Shown: positions 1-12,154 of the stretch, in pieces
Position numbering within the stretch: position 1 is the stretch's first letter
Layout of the letters: each line of letters opens with the position of its first letter
Assembly: GCA_037178855.1 (NCBI GenBank)
Contig: JASJZC010000007.1
Coordinates: 7,688,001-7,752,000 of the forward strand
Length of the DNA stretch: 64,000 bases
Direction: 5' to 3'
From: Oscheius sp. JU75
Taxonomy: Eukaryota; Nematoda; Chromadorea; Rhabditida; Rhabditidae
Notes under the pieces: generated by a model
What the model saw: the letters and a program-made list of their open reading frames with translations, nothing else
What the model was told of the DNA's origin: nothing
Database searches by the model: none
Translations under genes and position numbers: made by a program

Positions 1-31
1 TTCTTCATCATTCAAAAAAGGATTGTTTCAG

Positions 32-684
32 GTCCGGGTATATAACTTTTCCACCCCGATTACGATCCAAGTCTCCTTTGCTCAGTCTCCTCCTATCAAC
101 TGGGTGTTGTTCTTTGTCATCTTCGCTGCGTAAGTCACATTCCATGGTGATAGTTCACATCTGCTCTTGCAGTTGCTTTATCGTCCTTCTCGTAGTCGCC
201 GGATTGTTATGGATGATCAAGTTAAGAATTGAAGTCTACCGACGCAATCAGAGAAGGATTGATGAAATTGAGCATGTAAGAACGAAAGGGTGCAAAAGAG
301 TATTTCTCGTTTCAGATGGCTTCTCGTCCGTTTGCCAATGTTAAGATGGAGCTGTCTACCTCGTATACAACTGTAACACCTTGTTTTATATATTTCCATA
401 CATCTTTTTAGATCACTCACAGTCCGACACCGCTGTCCATTGAGCCTTGTAGCAATTATAAAGCCGGTGTTTTTACTCTGGCTGTTCGCTTGCCGACTGG
501 TGGAAGAGCAACAACACCAAATGGAACTTCGGGTCTTGCTGTTGCTTCGGCTCTTTGTCTGCTCACTCCTGCCCAGCTTGGAGTCCTGCAAGCTCCAGAG
601 AGCTCGGAGAATAAGAACAACCGGAAAACCAATATGCGACGATATATCCCATTCCTCCGAGGAAGACAGGTCGAAAACGCGTAG
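32..684 (+). CDS. Attractin, C-terminal end (5' part outside window)
   Basis: These are the last exons of an attractin-family receptor, a large single-pass membrane protein with CUB, kelch and EGF-like parts outside the cell. Only the C-terminus is here. Four exons are seen: one from 32 (after a TTTCAG) ending FFVIFA, one carrying the membrane helix (FIVLLVVAGLLWMIK), one starting MASRPFANV, and a last exon ending at the TAG at 682-684. Two stretches are typical of the attractin tail: MASRPFAxV right after the juxtamembrane basic segment, and LEPC..VRLP..G.SGLAVASAL near the end (here IEPC and TSGLAVASAL). The C. elegans relative is TAG-53. Introns are about 40-50 bases. The start of the gene lies left of the window, so the ectodomain cannot be checked. 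Confidence 0.85.
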
Positions 685-2091
685 TGTTCACTCAGAGACT
701 TTATTATGCTCATCCAATTCTGTTTCTTTTCCCTATCTTTTTGTAAAAACTTGGTGACGGGCTCCTTCCTCCAAACATAAATTCACTTAATTGCTCCAAA
801 TCACTTTAGAGTGTCTTACCCATAAAACCCCAAACAATAATGCAGGCATAATTTTAGCTCATTTTATATTGACCTCGACCCAAACATACACCATAATCCC
901 AGCCAATTTCGTTCCCTTCCCTTCTAAGTCATTTTCTCTGTGTTTGTCTTTCTTTGATCCGCCTAAATACTGCACTGTTCGATACGTGTCAATTAGCCCG
1001 TTGAGGCAAAATAAACTTTATGACTTATTCTTTTAGAGAGCTTGCATAAGAGAAAGTAAGAAAAAGAGCCAATAAAGTTGATATCCGTTAGCGAGGCTTC
1101 AATTTCTCAAAGCCCAGGTCTCGTCACGATACTCCTGACTACTGTATATCATTGGCAGTGCTCAACGAGCACAATAGTTATAAAATCCCGGATTCAGCGA
1201 TTACGCCAATTATTAACTGTATTTTAGGGGGCCTAGTACCTTGCATTAACTTTATTCAACATGAAATTTCAGAATCACAGAAATTGGCAGACTTATTGCT
1301 GCTTAGGTTCTACCTGAGCAAAAGGCTGCACTGATAGATTATTAGGCTTCGCTGTTGAAGAGAGGCAATGACATATAATGAAGCTTAGAAGGCGGTACGA
1401 CGAAATGTGAAACGCGTTTCTTACAAACCACGGGCTCTTGACTATCGGTAGCCATAACGTTTTTTTCCGATGTTTAAGTACAAAAAAATTAAGCGTGGTT
1501 GACTGACAGGGGTTTCTTTGTATATTCTCCAAGACAAAGTCCGAAACAAATATTTGGGCCAAATAAAATTGACAGCTCGTTTTTTGTTCTTTAACGTCTA
1601 TGTCTACTAGTAATAAAACATATTTCAGTTCCTGCACAGCTTTTTTCCAGAAAACCCATCTGAGGAGACCCATTCAGACTTGTACAATCAGGCTGAAAGT
1701 TGGCGCCCGGAAAATGGGGTGGATTCTGAACGTATAGTTAAAGTTTGGAGTCAAGCGGATTGTTAGATTTTTTATACCGACCTGTGTAACAAGATACGGC
1801 GGATATCAGTTTATTATTCATTTCCTCGTTTTCTAACCAATCGACACCAAATTTGTTTCTAGGTTATTCTCGGTGGTAAAAACTATAGGAAAAAATTTGA
1901 GAGCGACTAGATAGAGGGGAGCCGATAAATCGCGATTTTCAGTTTTAGCGCGCGTACTAAGCCAACGCAGACCAAACCACCGCGAGCGCTACGCGCAATG
2001 AAGCAAAAATTCACGTTCATTTAAACGACATTCTGGTGATACTAAACTTTAACGTAGAAGTCTTTTCTTATCATTGGAAAGGTAAAGATCA
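685..2091. other. Intergenic stretch, no gene recognised
   Basis: This lies between two convergent genes, attractin (+) and the TMEM254-like gene (-), so it should hold two 3' UTRs. The longest open frame (minus, about 1293-1673) has no splice-consistent neighbours and resembles no family I know. I see no RNA gene or repeat. Confidence 0.5.
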
Positions 2092-2866
2092 TTATTTAGT
2101 CTTCTGCACCCCGCTGATGAGGAGATGCAATGACGGAAAGCCGATGATGAAAGTTTGTACAGTCCAGAGGATGGTATGTGGGAGGCTGAAACGTTTTAGT
2201 CATTGCAATCCTTCTTCCTAACGACGGTCGTTAAAAGACACGTTCGGCCCCATTTTCTAATGGCTCAAAAACAGCTGCTCTTTGCATCCCTGCTGGCGCC
2301 GAAGCCGCAAAAAGCCAGACGGGGTGCATATGACGCAACCACTAGGCTATGAGGCATCGAAATAGAATTTAGTTTGCGAACATCTCACCCCTGGCCTGCA
2401 TCACCCAATGTACTGGGGGTTTTAAGAGTTTTAAATACAAAATGGCTGAAATTTGGACTTACTTCATTTGGTGGGTTAGACATGTTAGAGTAGCATAGAT
2501 GGCCTCCGCAACGTGAAGGAGTGTTGCGATCAGTGCCACAAACTTGACAAAATCCGGCATCTCGTGGCCAATATAAGATGCGAAAGGTCCAATGACTGGA
2601 AAGAATCCATTCTCGAGCACTTTAGGATCAATGCAGGCTAGCTGCAAGCTGTACGTAAACGTCTGACCCTAGGTTTCTAACTCACAAAAGTGATGAGGAG
2701 ACCGACGGGAATGATGATCCACCAGATTAATGCAGGCGTACGGAAAAAATTCTTCATTTCAATTTCAGGATCCGACTCAACTATAGTAGCTGTAGAGTCG
2801 ATCTTTTCCTAGAAGTGGTATAAGATAAGAGAATACAGAGTATTGAGATACCAGCTGTATGTTCAT
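2092..2866 (-). CDS. TMEM254-like small membrane protein
   Basis: Four exons join with consistent phases: 2866-2852, 2808-2686, 2641-2463 and 2185-2092. They make 136 residues ending in TAA. The pattern fits the TMEM254 (DUF4499) family. An N-terminal FFRTPALIWWIIIPVG helix is followed by IGPFASYIG, a helix with LLHVAEAIYATL (vertebrate proteins have WLIHVGESLYA), and a last segment WTVQTFIIGFPSLHLLI (vertebrate LWFLQT..FG..SL). The length matches the family's roughly 120-135 residues. Introns are 43 and 44 bases, but the last is 277. The protein is expected to be a multi-pass membrane protein of unknown function. The phase-consistent final exon with the conserved WxxQT motif makes this model firm. 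Confidence 0.82.
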
Positions 2867-4950
2867 AATACAAATGTATCACGAGGCATAGGGACAGACG
2901 AGAAAATGGACGCCTAGAGGGGTCTAATCAAATCATCCACGAACGATAGGCGGCTATGATCAATATATGATCCAAGAAAACGCCACTCTCTAGCTTTCTT
3001 TGATCGCTCAAAGACTAGTTTTTTGAGCAATTGGCCTTATCTCTATTTTTGAAGTTGTCTTAGTCTCCCCTGACAGCAATTTTCTCTTTCCATCCGAAAT
3101 TTTGTGACGAGACTAGCCTACTGGGTCAAACTTGACCGCAGTGCATCAGTCTCACGAACTTTTGCCCCCTTTTTTTTCTCTCCGTACTTGAAATCCTTTT
3201 AGTCTTCAAAAGAGGTTGTTTAGAGAAAACTTAGGTTTTGATAATGAAAGGATGAAGGGAATTAGGCTGAGATGCTATTAAAAAAGATAGTGACTGTGCT
3301 GCTGCCCTACTATTGACCAAGTATCGATTGAATGTCTCTCTCCGGCTCATAACAAGAACGGCTGCCGCCTTACACGTGCAGGCCGAGAGAAGAAAGACTT
3401 TTTGGGGTAGCGGAACAAAAAGCACACATTGATTTTCCTCGTAGGGATAAGAAGGAAGTACAGATATAGAGATGATACCCTTTCTCGGGAGAAGTGGCAG
3501 AGAGATCATGTCAGATCTTGTCAGTTTTGATAAAATCTGAGAGACGGGGCCGACTCACCATGCTTCGGCGACCTCAGCCGTGGATCGTATCCTCTATTCC
3601 TTTTCCCGATCCACAATACAAGCCCCGACCCGCATCGATCATCTTCTCCTCGCTTCGAAGCATTTTATTTATTTTACGGTCAGGCGATTTTCTGTGTTAA
3701 CGACCAGTAGCTGCTAATCCGGGTGTTCTGACTCCCTCTTAGCGTCGATTGATACGGAGAAAAATTTGTAAAATCGGCTGGTCTATCTGTCAGTTCACAA
3801 CATTCTTTGAGTGTATGAAACTGACGCGTGTCGATCTTGAAACTGACGGAAACAGTCCGATTGCCGTGCAGTTGGCCATCATTCATCAACGAAACCATTC
3901 CTTTCAGTTATCGCATCGGTATTTTTCGCAAGTGTACCAAACTTTTTTGTTCTCTGTCTAAAGTTTGATTTATATTCTTGCACAACATTCACAAAACGTG
4001 AACAACTCGCAAAAAGATACTGGTGTCAGACTTTGGTTCGATGACCTAAGTCTACAAACTTTTCTATACCTTTCTCAGTCGCTGTGCACTCCATCGTTTG
4101 ACGACCATTTGGGCCAACTTTTCCACTTCCGGTTTTTGTGGGCGCCGGGTAGTTTCTGCAAAACGGCCGTCTGTGCCGTTCATCTCGGCAATATCTCCTG
4201 AGGTGGAAGGCGCTAGTCGGCGCCTGTCACAGACTAGGACAATGGGTGTTCGCAACGTGCACTTTGCGGCCCGTACGCGGTGGTACCAGGCCGTGCGGCG
4301 GGACCGCCGCTCCGTTCCCCTCTCATTCCAATGCTTCACCCGGCGGGGTCAACCGTCCTCCTCCTGCCATCTTCCTTCAGTCTTGTCCGGTGGCCGGCTG
4401 TCTACTGACCACTGGTCAGCCGCTGGACAACAACATTACCAACGCTTCCGATCCCATCTGGAACCCCCGTGTCTGAGGTCAGGTTCCTTGTGTCTTTGTT
4501 GTGGAACCGCCAGTCGCTCTCGGACAGCAGTCGTGATTCCCCCCTAAGGACCCTTAGTTTTATACACTCTAACTTTTACAATCTGCCAATTTTCCACTGT
4601 TTTTCTTAATTTTGAAACTTTTTGAGTTCTCCCAGAAAGTGCAAAGATGTCTCAATTAACCATGAAAAGATCCTGTGTGGCCTTTGCGGATGATTGTAAA
4701 TGCCAGAGAGTTCAAATTGCGCCTGGTTGAACGCCCGTTCCTTCTGTCTCGCTCGCCTCTCCCGACCGACTAAACGTTCGCATGCGTAAGTGCCTCGGTG
4801 GTGCTAGCCCGTGGCATGTAAAGGGCAGACGAGACGTGCACAAGAACAGAGACGCAGACTGTTAGATTTGGTCAAGAGTGATAGTCGGTCGCGGAGGGCG
4901 CAGATGGGGGCGTGGCTTTTAGCCGAGGTGGCAGACCGCCCTGACCGCTG
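2867..4950. other. Intergenic stretch upstream of the microRNA cluster
   Basis: No coding exons with supporting splice sites were found. From about 4100 to 5100 the sequence becomes GC-rich, with long spurious frames in several phases. I read this as the likely promoter or first part of the mir-100/let-7 primary transcript, which is an inference from position only. Confidence 0.4.
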
Positions 4951-4959
4951 GTCATTCGC

Positions 4960-5060
4960 CCGCACGCACTCGCGCCGTCAACCCGTAGATCCGAACTTGT
5001 GTGCTGTATTGCTTAACACAGGCTCGGCTACTGGTAGACGGGCAGTGAAACCTCCTCATC
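4960..5060 (+). ncRNA. mir-100: mir-100 precursor hairpin
   Basis: Positions 4980-5001 match the canonical bilaterian miR-100-5p over its 22 bases, as I know that sequence (AACCCGTAGATCC then GAACTTGTG). The following 45 bases fold back: ACACAGGCTCGGCTACTGGT (5017-5036) pairs with the mature strand with a few mismatches. Flanking GCCGTC and GACGGGC extend the stem below the Drosha end. The loop is about 15 bases, around TGCTGTATTGC. miR-100 guides Argonaute and is an ancient member of the mir-100/let-7/mir-125 cluster. let-7 follows 131 bases downstream on the same strand, so both are probably cut from one primary transcript. Confidence 0.93.
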
Positions 5061-5097
5061 CCCTAGAACACCCACCCTACACCTGTCCGAGAACAAA

Positions 5098-5182
5098 TCG
5101 TCTCCAGCGATGAGGTAGTAGGTTGTATAGTTCTGAACTGTATCAATGGAGAAACTATTCAGCCTGCTCGCTCGCCGATGGT
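5098..5182 (+). ncRNA. let-7: let-7 precursor hairpin
   Basis: Positions 5111-5132 are identical to mature let-7a as known from nematodes to humans (TGAGGTAGTAGG then TTGTATAGTT). The 3' arm at 5153-5172 (AACTATTCAGCCTGCTCGCT) pairs with it through Watson-Crick and G:U pairs. The stem continues outward with CCAGCGA against TCGCCGATGG. The loop is about 20 bases. let-7 is the heterochronic microRNA that promotes late developmental fates and represses lin-41-type targets. It shares the strand and close spacing with mir-100 upstream. I see no mir-125/lin-4 hairpin in the next few hundred bases, so the third member of the ancestral cluster is absent or lies elsewhere. Confidence 0.96.
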
Positions 5183-5189
5183 TAGGGTA

Positions 5190-8014
5190 CCAAAACGACT
5201 GGCGGTATTTAGGGTCCCTATACAGAATTTCAGGCTTCACACAGGTAACAGAGCCGAACTGATCAATGGTTCATAACACCGAGCCGATCAATAAGCTGTG
5301 AGCGTCCCCCGCGCACACCAGTCGACTGCACTCTTGCACTTTGATGTGTTTGCACAACCAGAAGCCCATCAACCTTTGTCGTATTTCAAAGACTAATAAA
5401 AATTACGAGTATTGATTTGGTCAGCCAAGACAAGCCCTGTTTACATCGCTGGGACCAGGTCGTACCAACCGGAAGCAGCCCCGCCGGAGCCATCGTACAG
5501 TTGTTTCGAAAACATGCGCTCTCAGGCCGTCATACTTACTCATCCTCGCCAGGAAAAGTCGCAACTATTTCGAACGGACATCTTGTTTTGAAAAGAGTAC
5601 TAATTTCAACCCCAGACTTAATCAATGACGAGGACTTCTGGAAAAGGAGCACATTCTTTCCTAATCTTATCAACTATACAAGAGGGATGTGCGATAGCGA
5701 TGGAGAGATCGTAAAGTCGGGATGCGGAAGAGAATCCTAATCGATTATGGGCCGCGGTTTGAGGATCGCTCGTTTGAATTTGAATGAAAGGACATCCCGA
5801 GACGCAGTTTGAATGGAATGAAACGGTTCCGAGATCGGAATGTGCTGCGCAGATATAGGACCCAATAGAGATAATCTGGCCATAAAAAGATCTTTGTCGG
5901 CGTAACTCATATTGTATAATGAAAGGAACACTTTTTATCTCTCTACCGGAAGTTCTTTGTGACATTTTGTTTCTAGCAAGGACTTGAAACAACCCGAATT
6001 TAAAGCAATTACGAAAAGAGTCCTTGGGAAAAAGTTAATATCTTGTCTAAGTGAATTTTCAAGAAACTGTGTTCTAGACTTCCGAGCAAAGTTCACTGTG
6101 TTTCATTGTATGCTACAGACGGTGATAAGGGGTGACACTCTACTTCAAGAAAACATTTTAATTTTGAAAAGTTGTAAAAACGAAAACAAGAACTTGATAA
6201 TGTTTGCCTAAACCGTTCTTATAAACATAGGAAAACAAGCAAGTTGAAATTTATCAAGGATCACAAGTGTAAGTACTGTAAACGGCCTTATCAATCATTC
6301 TTACACCGTACTTTTCAAAGAGCTATCGGAGCCTAATGCTCTTTAAAAGGCAGTCGTGCGGATTTTTAGAATCAAACTCAAGTTGAAAGTCTTGTTCACT
6401 GTTTCCTACCTATGTTTGATACTTTTACTTAATTATTCATCATTTAAAGTTACTTGCATGGCGTTTTACCGCGTTTTGTATGCATGACGAAAGAGTATCT
6501 TATTCATGTTTCACAAAGAGCAATCAGATTTATTTTCCAGGTTTGAGTGAACCTAAAGTATCCGCATTCATTTCGAACATTTATTAATATTCAATGAGGT
6601 TTACTCGCCTAGTTTTTGAATAACATTTTCTGCACTTTTTTTGCTCATGTTGTTGCCTTATCCGTTGTACATGGCGGTATACCGGCCCTGCCGACACACT
6701 TCCTAAAATCCGTAGATTCCCATGTCACTTTGTGTGCTCTGGTGTACAGTACTCGGTTCGTCTGCAGTCTTGATTGACATCTCTCTCAGCAAATGCAGCA
6801 GGCAAACAATTTCCACACAAATTGGACGGTCATGGCTGGTTTACAGCCCTATGAGGTCTTTTTTGGATGACAGATCTTATTAATGAGGGTTATGATCAGT
6901 TGTTCGCTCTGTGTTTGGTCCAGATACTGTGATTCCAATTCGATCTCGTACCGGATTCCGCATCATTGGTCCTCTTCCAGTTTTGTCATTGTTCACAACT
7001 AGTTGGTTTTCTTTTTGCACATATCTGTTCTCTATGATCCCATATATTGAAGAGTTACATTCGCACGATATGGAGACTGAGAGATTGAAATCACATGTCT
7101 CCACTAAACCTTGTGAGCCTTCGCAGAAGCAACAAATCGTTCAAAAAGGGGCATTTTGAGCAATGTTGTTTCGGATATACGAAGAGTAGCATTGTGGACT
7201 TATACTCTTATATGAGAGAGATTGAAGAGAGCCGTATCCATTTCTTGACGCTTTCTGGAGCTTTCTGCATAACTACAACAAAACTAAGTTATTGAATCAA
7301 GATTGAGAAGCATGACTTTTTAGTTCTAGCTCTCAAATTTCTTCTTTAAAAAGCGAACGACTACTCGAAAAGTTATGACACCTTCAGGGTGTGCGTTAAG
7401 ATTGTTAAAACGTAACCGTAGTGAAAGATTGATATGATATGAGAATTTGTTGAAAAGACTATAAAGGCAGACTAGTGATTAAACAGTGTAATCCTATCTT
7501 CCTGACATACTATACAGAACCCTAGATCGTATCTTGTTTGCCAAGTCCATACTAAAGATTTGCGGTCCCAGGCTGCTCGTGTTGGTCTCCAGTCCCACGT
7601 GACTTGTTTCATAAAGCTTCCCTGTGCGTTGAGAAAAACCAACTTTTTACCCTCTTGATCTGTTAGAAACATAAACATGTTAAAGTTGCATGATAACCGG
7701 TGTCAATTGAAATCCGGATTAGAGAGACTTTCAAAGCAAGTTTCCCATTGAAACCTGAGAGTCTGGCCTTTGATTGATTTCTTAATTGAGTGGGAGCAAG
7801 TTTTCATTTCATTTGCGAGCTCTGTCTAAGAAATCGATTATTCTGCCGCCTAGCATAGCCTGCCACCTGGAGCCTCCCATGCTCCCCTCTTTCCCATAAG
7901 TTCAATTAATTTTTAACAATTTCTGTACTCTTAACAGATCCGGTAGGCGTTCGACGCGTGGACGTTGTGGTGGGCGGAGCTTGATAAGAGTTGCCGTGGT
8001 TTTCGACTGGACAC
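5190..8014. other. Intergenic stretch after let-7
   Basis: No convincing gene. An open frame on + at about 5417-5740 (ending at a TAA near 5740) and one on - at 7472-7678 are somewhat protein-like, but neither has a start and phase-matched neighbours. AT-rich DNA from 6000 to 6800 shows nothing. The 3' part of the let-7 primary transcript may run into this region. Confidence 0.4.
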
Positions 8015-10579
8015 ATGGCCGAAGCAGCACAGCCAGAATACAAAGCATACAAAAGGAGATGGATCTACTTGTTAGTAGCTATAGCCGTTAACTTTTCCAA
8101 TGGAAATGTGAGTTTTCCGATCAAATACGTGTAACTTTTGGTTTAAAACTTCTTGATGACAGCAGACACCAAAATTTTATGCAATTCTCTCTTGCAGACC
8201 TGGATCACCTACGCAGCAATCACCTTCTACACTAATGACTTTTACCATAATAAAAATGCTGCGACATTTTTCAACACTATTTTCATGGTGCTCTCTATAC
8301 CGGTTGGATTTCTAGCGATATGGTGGACTGACAAGCGTGGATTGCGCTCTGCTGTGAGTTTTCTCCTTCAGAGCAATGGCAACATTGATTTTGGCGCTTC
8401 GTCGCCCTGAGCAAACAAGCTATTTCAGTTCCTCATAGGTGCATGGACTAATTTTCTCGGCAATGTTATTCGATTTTTGGGTTCATGGAGCTGGATGCCG
8501 GAGAACGGACGGTAGGTTTTTCTTTACATCTTTCGGCTATCATCGATGACAAAAGTGACGATGATAGCGCGAGTAAGATCATTTTTTGACCATGATGAAT
8601 GGCATCTGACGTGGTATCAAATTACGCGAAAGCTATTTTCAGATTCCCGGTGGCGTTTATTGGTCAGACAGTGGCGGCTTTTGCACAGCCCTTTGTAATG
8701 TTCCTACCGACCAAATTGGCAGCTTTCTGGTTTCCGGAAAATGAACGAGCATTGGCCAATACCTTGGCCAGTATGTCCAACCCGATTGGCATTGCTGCAA
8801 TGTACTCGATCTCACCGCTAGTTGTCAGCAAGGAACACCCGGACAATTTCCAATGGCTGGTAAGTCGTCCCCACCAAAGGCCAAGGACATCTTTGAAAGA
8901 CCAAAAGTCTTTAAAAGGCTTTTTATTATTGTCTCGGCAGACTTTTGAGAACGTTCTAGTTATTGTGATAAGAGCGAAGCACACACATGGGTCCTTTGGT
9001 TCGTGTGCTAGCTATTCCACGTAGAAATGGACACATTTGGGGTGTAGCAGCCAGTAGCAGTAAAAGAGCACGATAAGAGCCGGGAATTCGCAACTTTTCC
9101 TTGCACAAACGGTGCATAATATGTTTAAATATGGTCGCAGATGTCTGAACTAGCAAAAAGTTAAGAATATCCTGGACAAAGCTTTAACACGTTTTCAGTC
9201 CCTGGGTTCATTTATCGATTTGCTCAAATACTTCGTCGAAAGCTCGGTATATCAATCTTTTAAAACTTTAAAGCAAGTTCCGTTTACCGAGAGCGTGTTG
9301 CCGTTTTATGCAACAACGATGTAAGTCCTAAGCATAAAAAAAGCTCCAAACTTCATTGTCTCATTTGTCTTTTTTCAGACTGGTGGCTGTTTAATAGGGG
9401 CTATAGCAACGCTCTTTCTGTCTTTTTTTATCACCAGTAGCAATCCTCCAACTCCCGTCGCTCCATCCAAAGATTCTGGTGTCCGAGTGCCCGGTTTCTC
9501 AGAAGGAATCAAAAGATGTTTCAAATCAAGAAGATTCATGACACTTGCATGTACTCTCGGTGGCGGTGTTGGAGCCTTCAATGCCCTGTACAACAACCTC
9601 CAGCCTGCTCTCTGCTCTAGAGTAAGAATCTATCAATTTGTAACAAGTAGTGTTTCAGGGCTATTCCTCAGGATTCAACGGTGGAATGGGTTCACTTCTG
9701 ATTATGTCCGGTCTGGTTGGAGCAGCAATTAGTGGAATCATTGTGGATCAGACTGGCAAATTTGAACTGGTTGGTCCGAGTACTAACAGTTGTAACTAAG
9801 TTTTCAGGTAATGAAGACGGCCTTTGGTTTTGCCGCAGTAGCTGCTTGTTCTCTCTCAATAGCTGTAGATTACGAGAACGAGACTGCTTGGATAGTCTGC
9901 TCCATTGTGCTTTTTGGTCTCTTTGGCTTTGCGGTCTATCCAATCGGTCTGGAAGCCGGGGTGGAAGCTACGTATCCTGTAGCAGAAGCCACTTCGACAG
10001 GGCTTATCATCATGATGGGGTCAGTTATTTTAATCCCTTCCGTGACGCACCTTTTCTCCTTCATGTTGACAAAAGAGAGAGTCAAAGAAAAACGGTTCAA
10101 CTGATAAAACAAAGCCTAATCGTTTGACAATTAGATGTTTAATGCGAGAATTTCATGTACGTAGATTCGGGTTGGCAACATTAGAGTCCTGCTATCTAAT
10201 CTATGTCGGGTTCCCGAACGTTGAAAGATGAAAAAATTTTAAGACAGATCGAGGGAGTTATTTTCGTTGTTGTTACGACGCTCCTGGCTCAAGATCCCGA
10301 CCCACATACACTGGCCATACAGACGTGTGTCAACGATAATGCCAACATTAAGACTGTTTTGATATGGAGAAGTAAGCCATTTTTGATCGAATTGTCTCAA
10401 GTCAAACCTTTTAAGACTCATTCCTTGCCTGGCTCGGAATCGTCATGCTCCTAATTATCCTATTTGTTTTATTCTTCCGCCCCAAGAATCGCAGGAGAAT
10501 GTTTGAACGGGAAAAGCTCGCGCTAGCTGCCAATGAGAAAACCAATGTCGAAGATGGGTCACTCGACTTGCATTTATGA
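8015..10579 (+). CDS. SLC49A3/MFSD7-type major facilitator transporter
   Basis: The start MAEAAQPEYKAYKRRWIYLL and the first helix lead into an MFS transporter of the SLC49 (FLVCR/DIRC2/MFSD7) family. Typical stretches are FFNTIFMVLSIPVGF, then WTDKRGLR after helix 2, WFPENERALANTLASMSNPIG, and TSSNPPTPVAPS after the first six helices. The last helices are MTLACTLGGGVGAFNALYNN, GFNGGMGSLLIMSGLVGAAI, AVYPIGLEAGVEATYPVAEA and SFLAWLGIVMLLIILFVLFF, and the tail ends at the TGA 10577-10579. About nine exons are present. Most introns are short, but one of 519 bases (8860-9378) falls in the middle. SLC49A3 is a choline and heme-related family whose exact substrate here is unknown. The penultimate intron joins ATGATGGG to ACAGATCG, restoring the family's MMGQI motif. 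Confidence 0.85.
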
Positions 10580-10710
10580 ATAGATGGAAGAAGAACACAG
10601 CTCAGGGAATTATGCTTCCGATACGGAAAAACTGTTTACGTGTGTATAAAGAACTACATACTTGAAAAAGTGAAGCGTGTTACATTAAGTACAACAATGA
10701 AAGCGCGTGC

Positions 10711-12154
10711 TCACTCGCTGTCGTCTATAAGACCCTTGTCATGAATGGCGTCCGCAATCGTCTTCTTAATGGTGTCGATGGCCTTATTGGCGTCTTTCCA
10801 GTCATCATCGTCCAATGTGCCCTTGCCTCCAAACTTGGCCTCTTTGGCGTAGGTCTCGCACAGCTGAACTTATTTGTAACGATTTCGGTTTGTTTTTATA
10901 CCTTCATGGAGTCATCGTCAGCCACGTCAAGATAACTTTTGCATAGTTTCGAAAATGAGACGTAGATGGCCAGTCGTTCTGGATGGTTCTTGTCCTTCCA
11001 GATCTTTTTCGCGCAGAGAGTCTGCTCGTAGTAGATTTCCTATATAGTTTGGGTCTAATTGTAGAAGTTTGTTCTCTGTCAAATAGGCTTCTCTTCAGCC
11101 AGAATCAGTCTTATTGGTATTGTGATGTTTGAAAAAGATGTTCTGTTCTTTGTAATATTGTCCCCCTCCTCCCAAGCCGTTAAACAGGCTGGCGTAATAT
11201 CTGATTTAGTCTTTCGGATATTTTTATATCAAACTTCAACTGGTTTTAGCATCTGATAGATTCAACTTTTTATGAGTGTTCGAAAACTTATCTTAGACTC
11301 GTGACGATAGGCAAGACCATTCTAAATACATTTGCCTCACGTTTCAAATTGCATGATCTTGTCTAAACTCTGGAGGTATTGAAAATTTTTCACTCATTTG
11401 CAGTACACCTTAAGTTCTCGTCTCTCTCAAAAATTTGAAGCTAGAAAGCAAAACGTTCGTTCACCTTGAGGATATTCCAAGCTGTCTGCCGTTCATCATC
11501 TCGCGCTGCCCTACTCAGTTTGCTGAAGACGTCGTAGACAGCCTCGTTGTAAAGTGAGAGCCATACTCCATCTTTTCTATAAGTTCAAATGAACCCAAAA
11601 AGAGCTGAGTCATATACTTACACCAGCTTAATTTTGTCAAGCATTTCGACACATTTGTTACATGCCTCCTTCTTATCCTCGAAGCTTGCGCTGAAAATCC
11701 CGCTGAGGATACAAAATGACATCAGCCGTTACCTGGTAACTTTTTCTGTGATGACTATGTTGATGGCTTCCATTTCTGAGAGCGTGAACTCGCTGTCCTT
11801 TTCCATTGTATAGCTGAAAAGTTTGTGATTTTGTAAACAAGGCGGCTCCCATTTATCACTTTCAATTCAGAGAACATGCCTATTTCTCATATACTTTAAA
11901 AGGATTGCCACAAGCTGTAAACAATCGCGCGCAACCTCTTAGCCGCTTTGTCTTTTGTCGTTTTCTCTCTCAAGGAGAGAGAGTGTTATTCCAATGTGTC
12001 ACATCAGTCTCAGAAGCGACCCCATTTTTATTCAGCTACTCATTTTTCACGTATTGAAATTCAATTTTACTCACGGATAGATTTTCTCCACAGCCTCGTC
12101 AATTTTCGTCTCGTAGATGTTCCTGGCTTCTACAAAGTCTTCTGTACGACCCAT
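10711..12154 (-). CDS. Divergent 14-3-3-like protein
   Basis: Start MGRTEDFVEARNIYETKIDE at 12154; the stop TGA is 10711-10713. Several short introns are present, among them one of 38 bases before CETYAKEA. The fold of 14-3-3 proteins is suggested by helix spacing and by the most conserved C-terminal part: NHPERLAIYVSFSKLC aligns with the family's HPIRLGLALNFSVFYY, ETYAKEA with LAKxAFDEA, and DDDWKDANKAIDTIKK with ESYKDSTLIMQLLRDN. In my by-eye alignment the residues that hold phosphoserine (Lys49, Arg56, Arg127, Tyr128 in human zeta) are not kept, so it may not bind phosphopeptides. It could also be a degenerate paralogue used as a dimer partner. The family call rests on weak similarity. Confidence 0.45.

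Noticed and set aside
1293-1673. 126-codon frame on the minus strand
   Set aside because: No splice partners, no recognisable motif; AT-rich intergenic DNA of this size can hold such a frame by chance.
2385-2462. Short last exon for the TMEM254-like gene at 2385-2412
   Set aside because: It would give an unrelated tail. The exon at 2185-2092 keeps phase and supplies the family's WxxQTxxxGxxSL motif.
4064-4547. Overlapping long frames in the GC-rich block before mir-100
   Set aside because: High GC lowers stop frequency in several frames at once; no splice sites or homology support coding.
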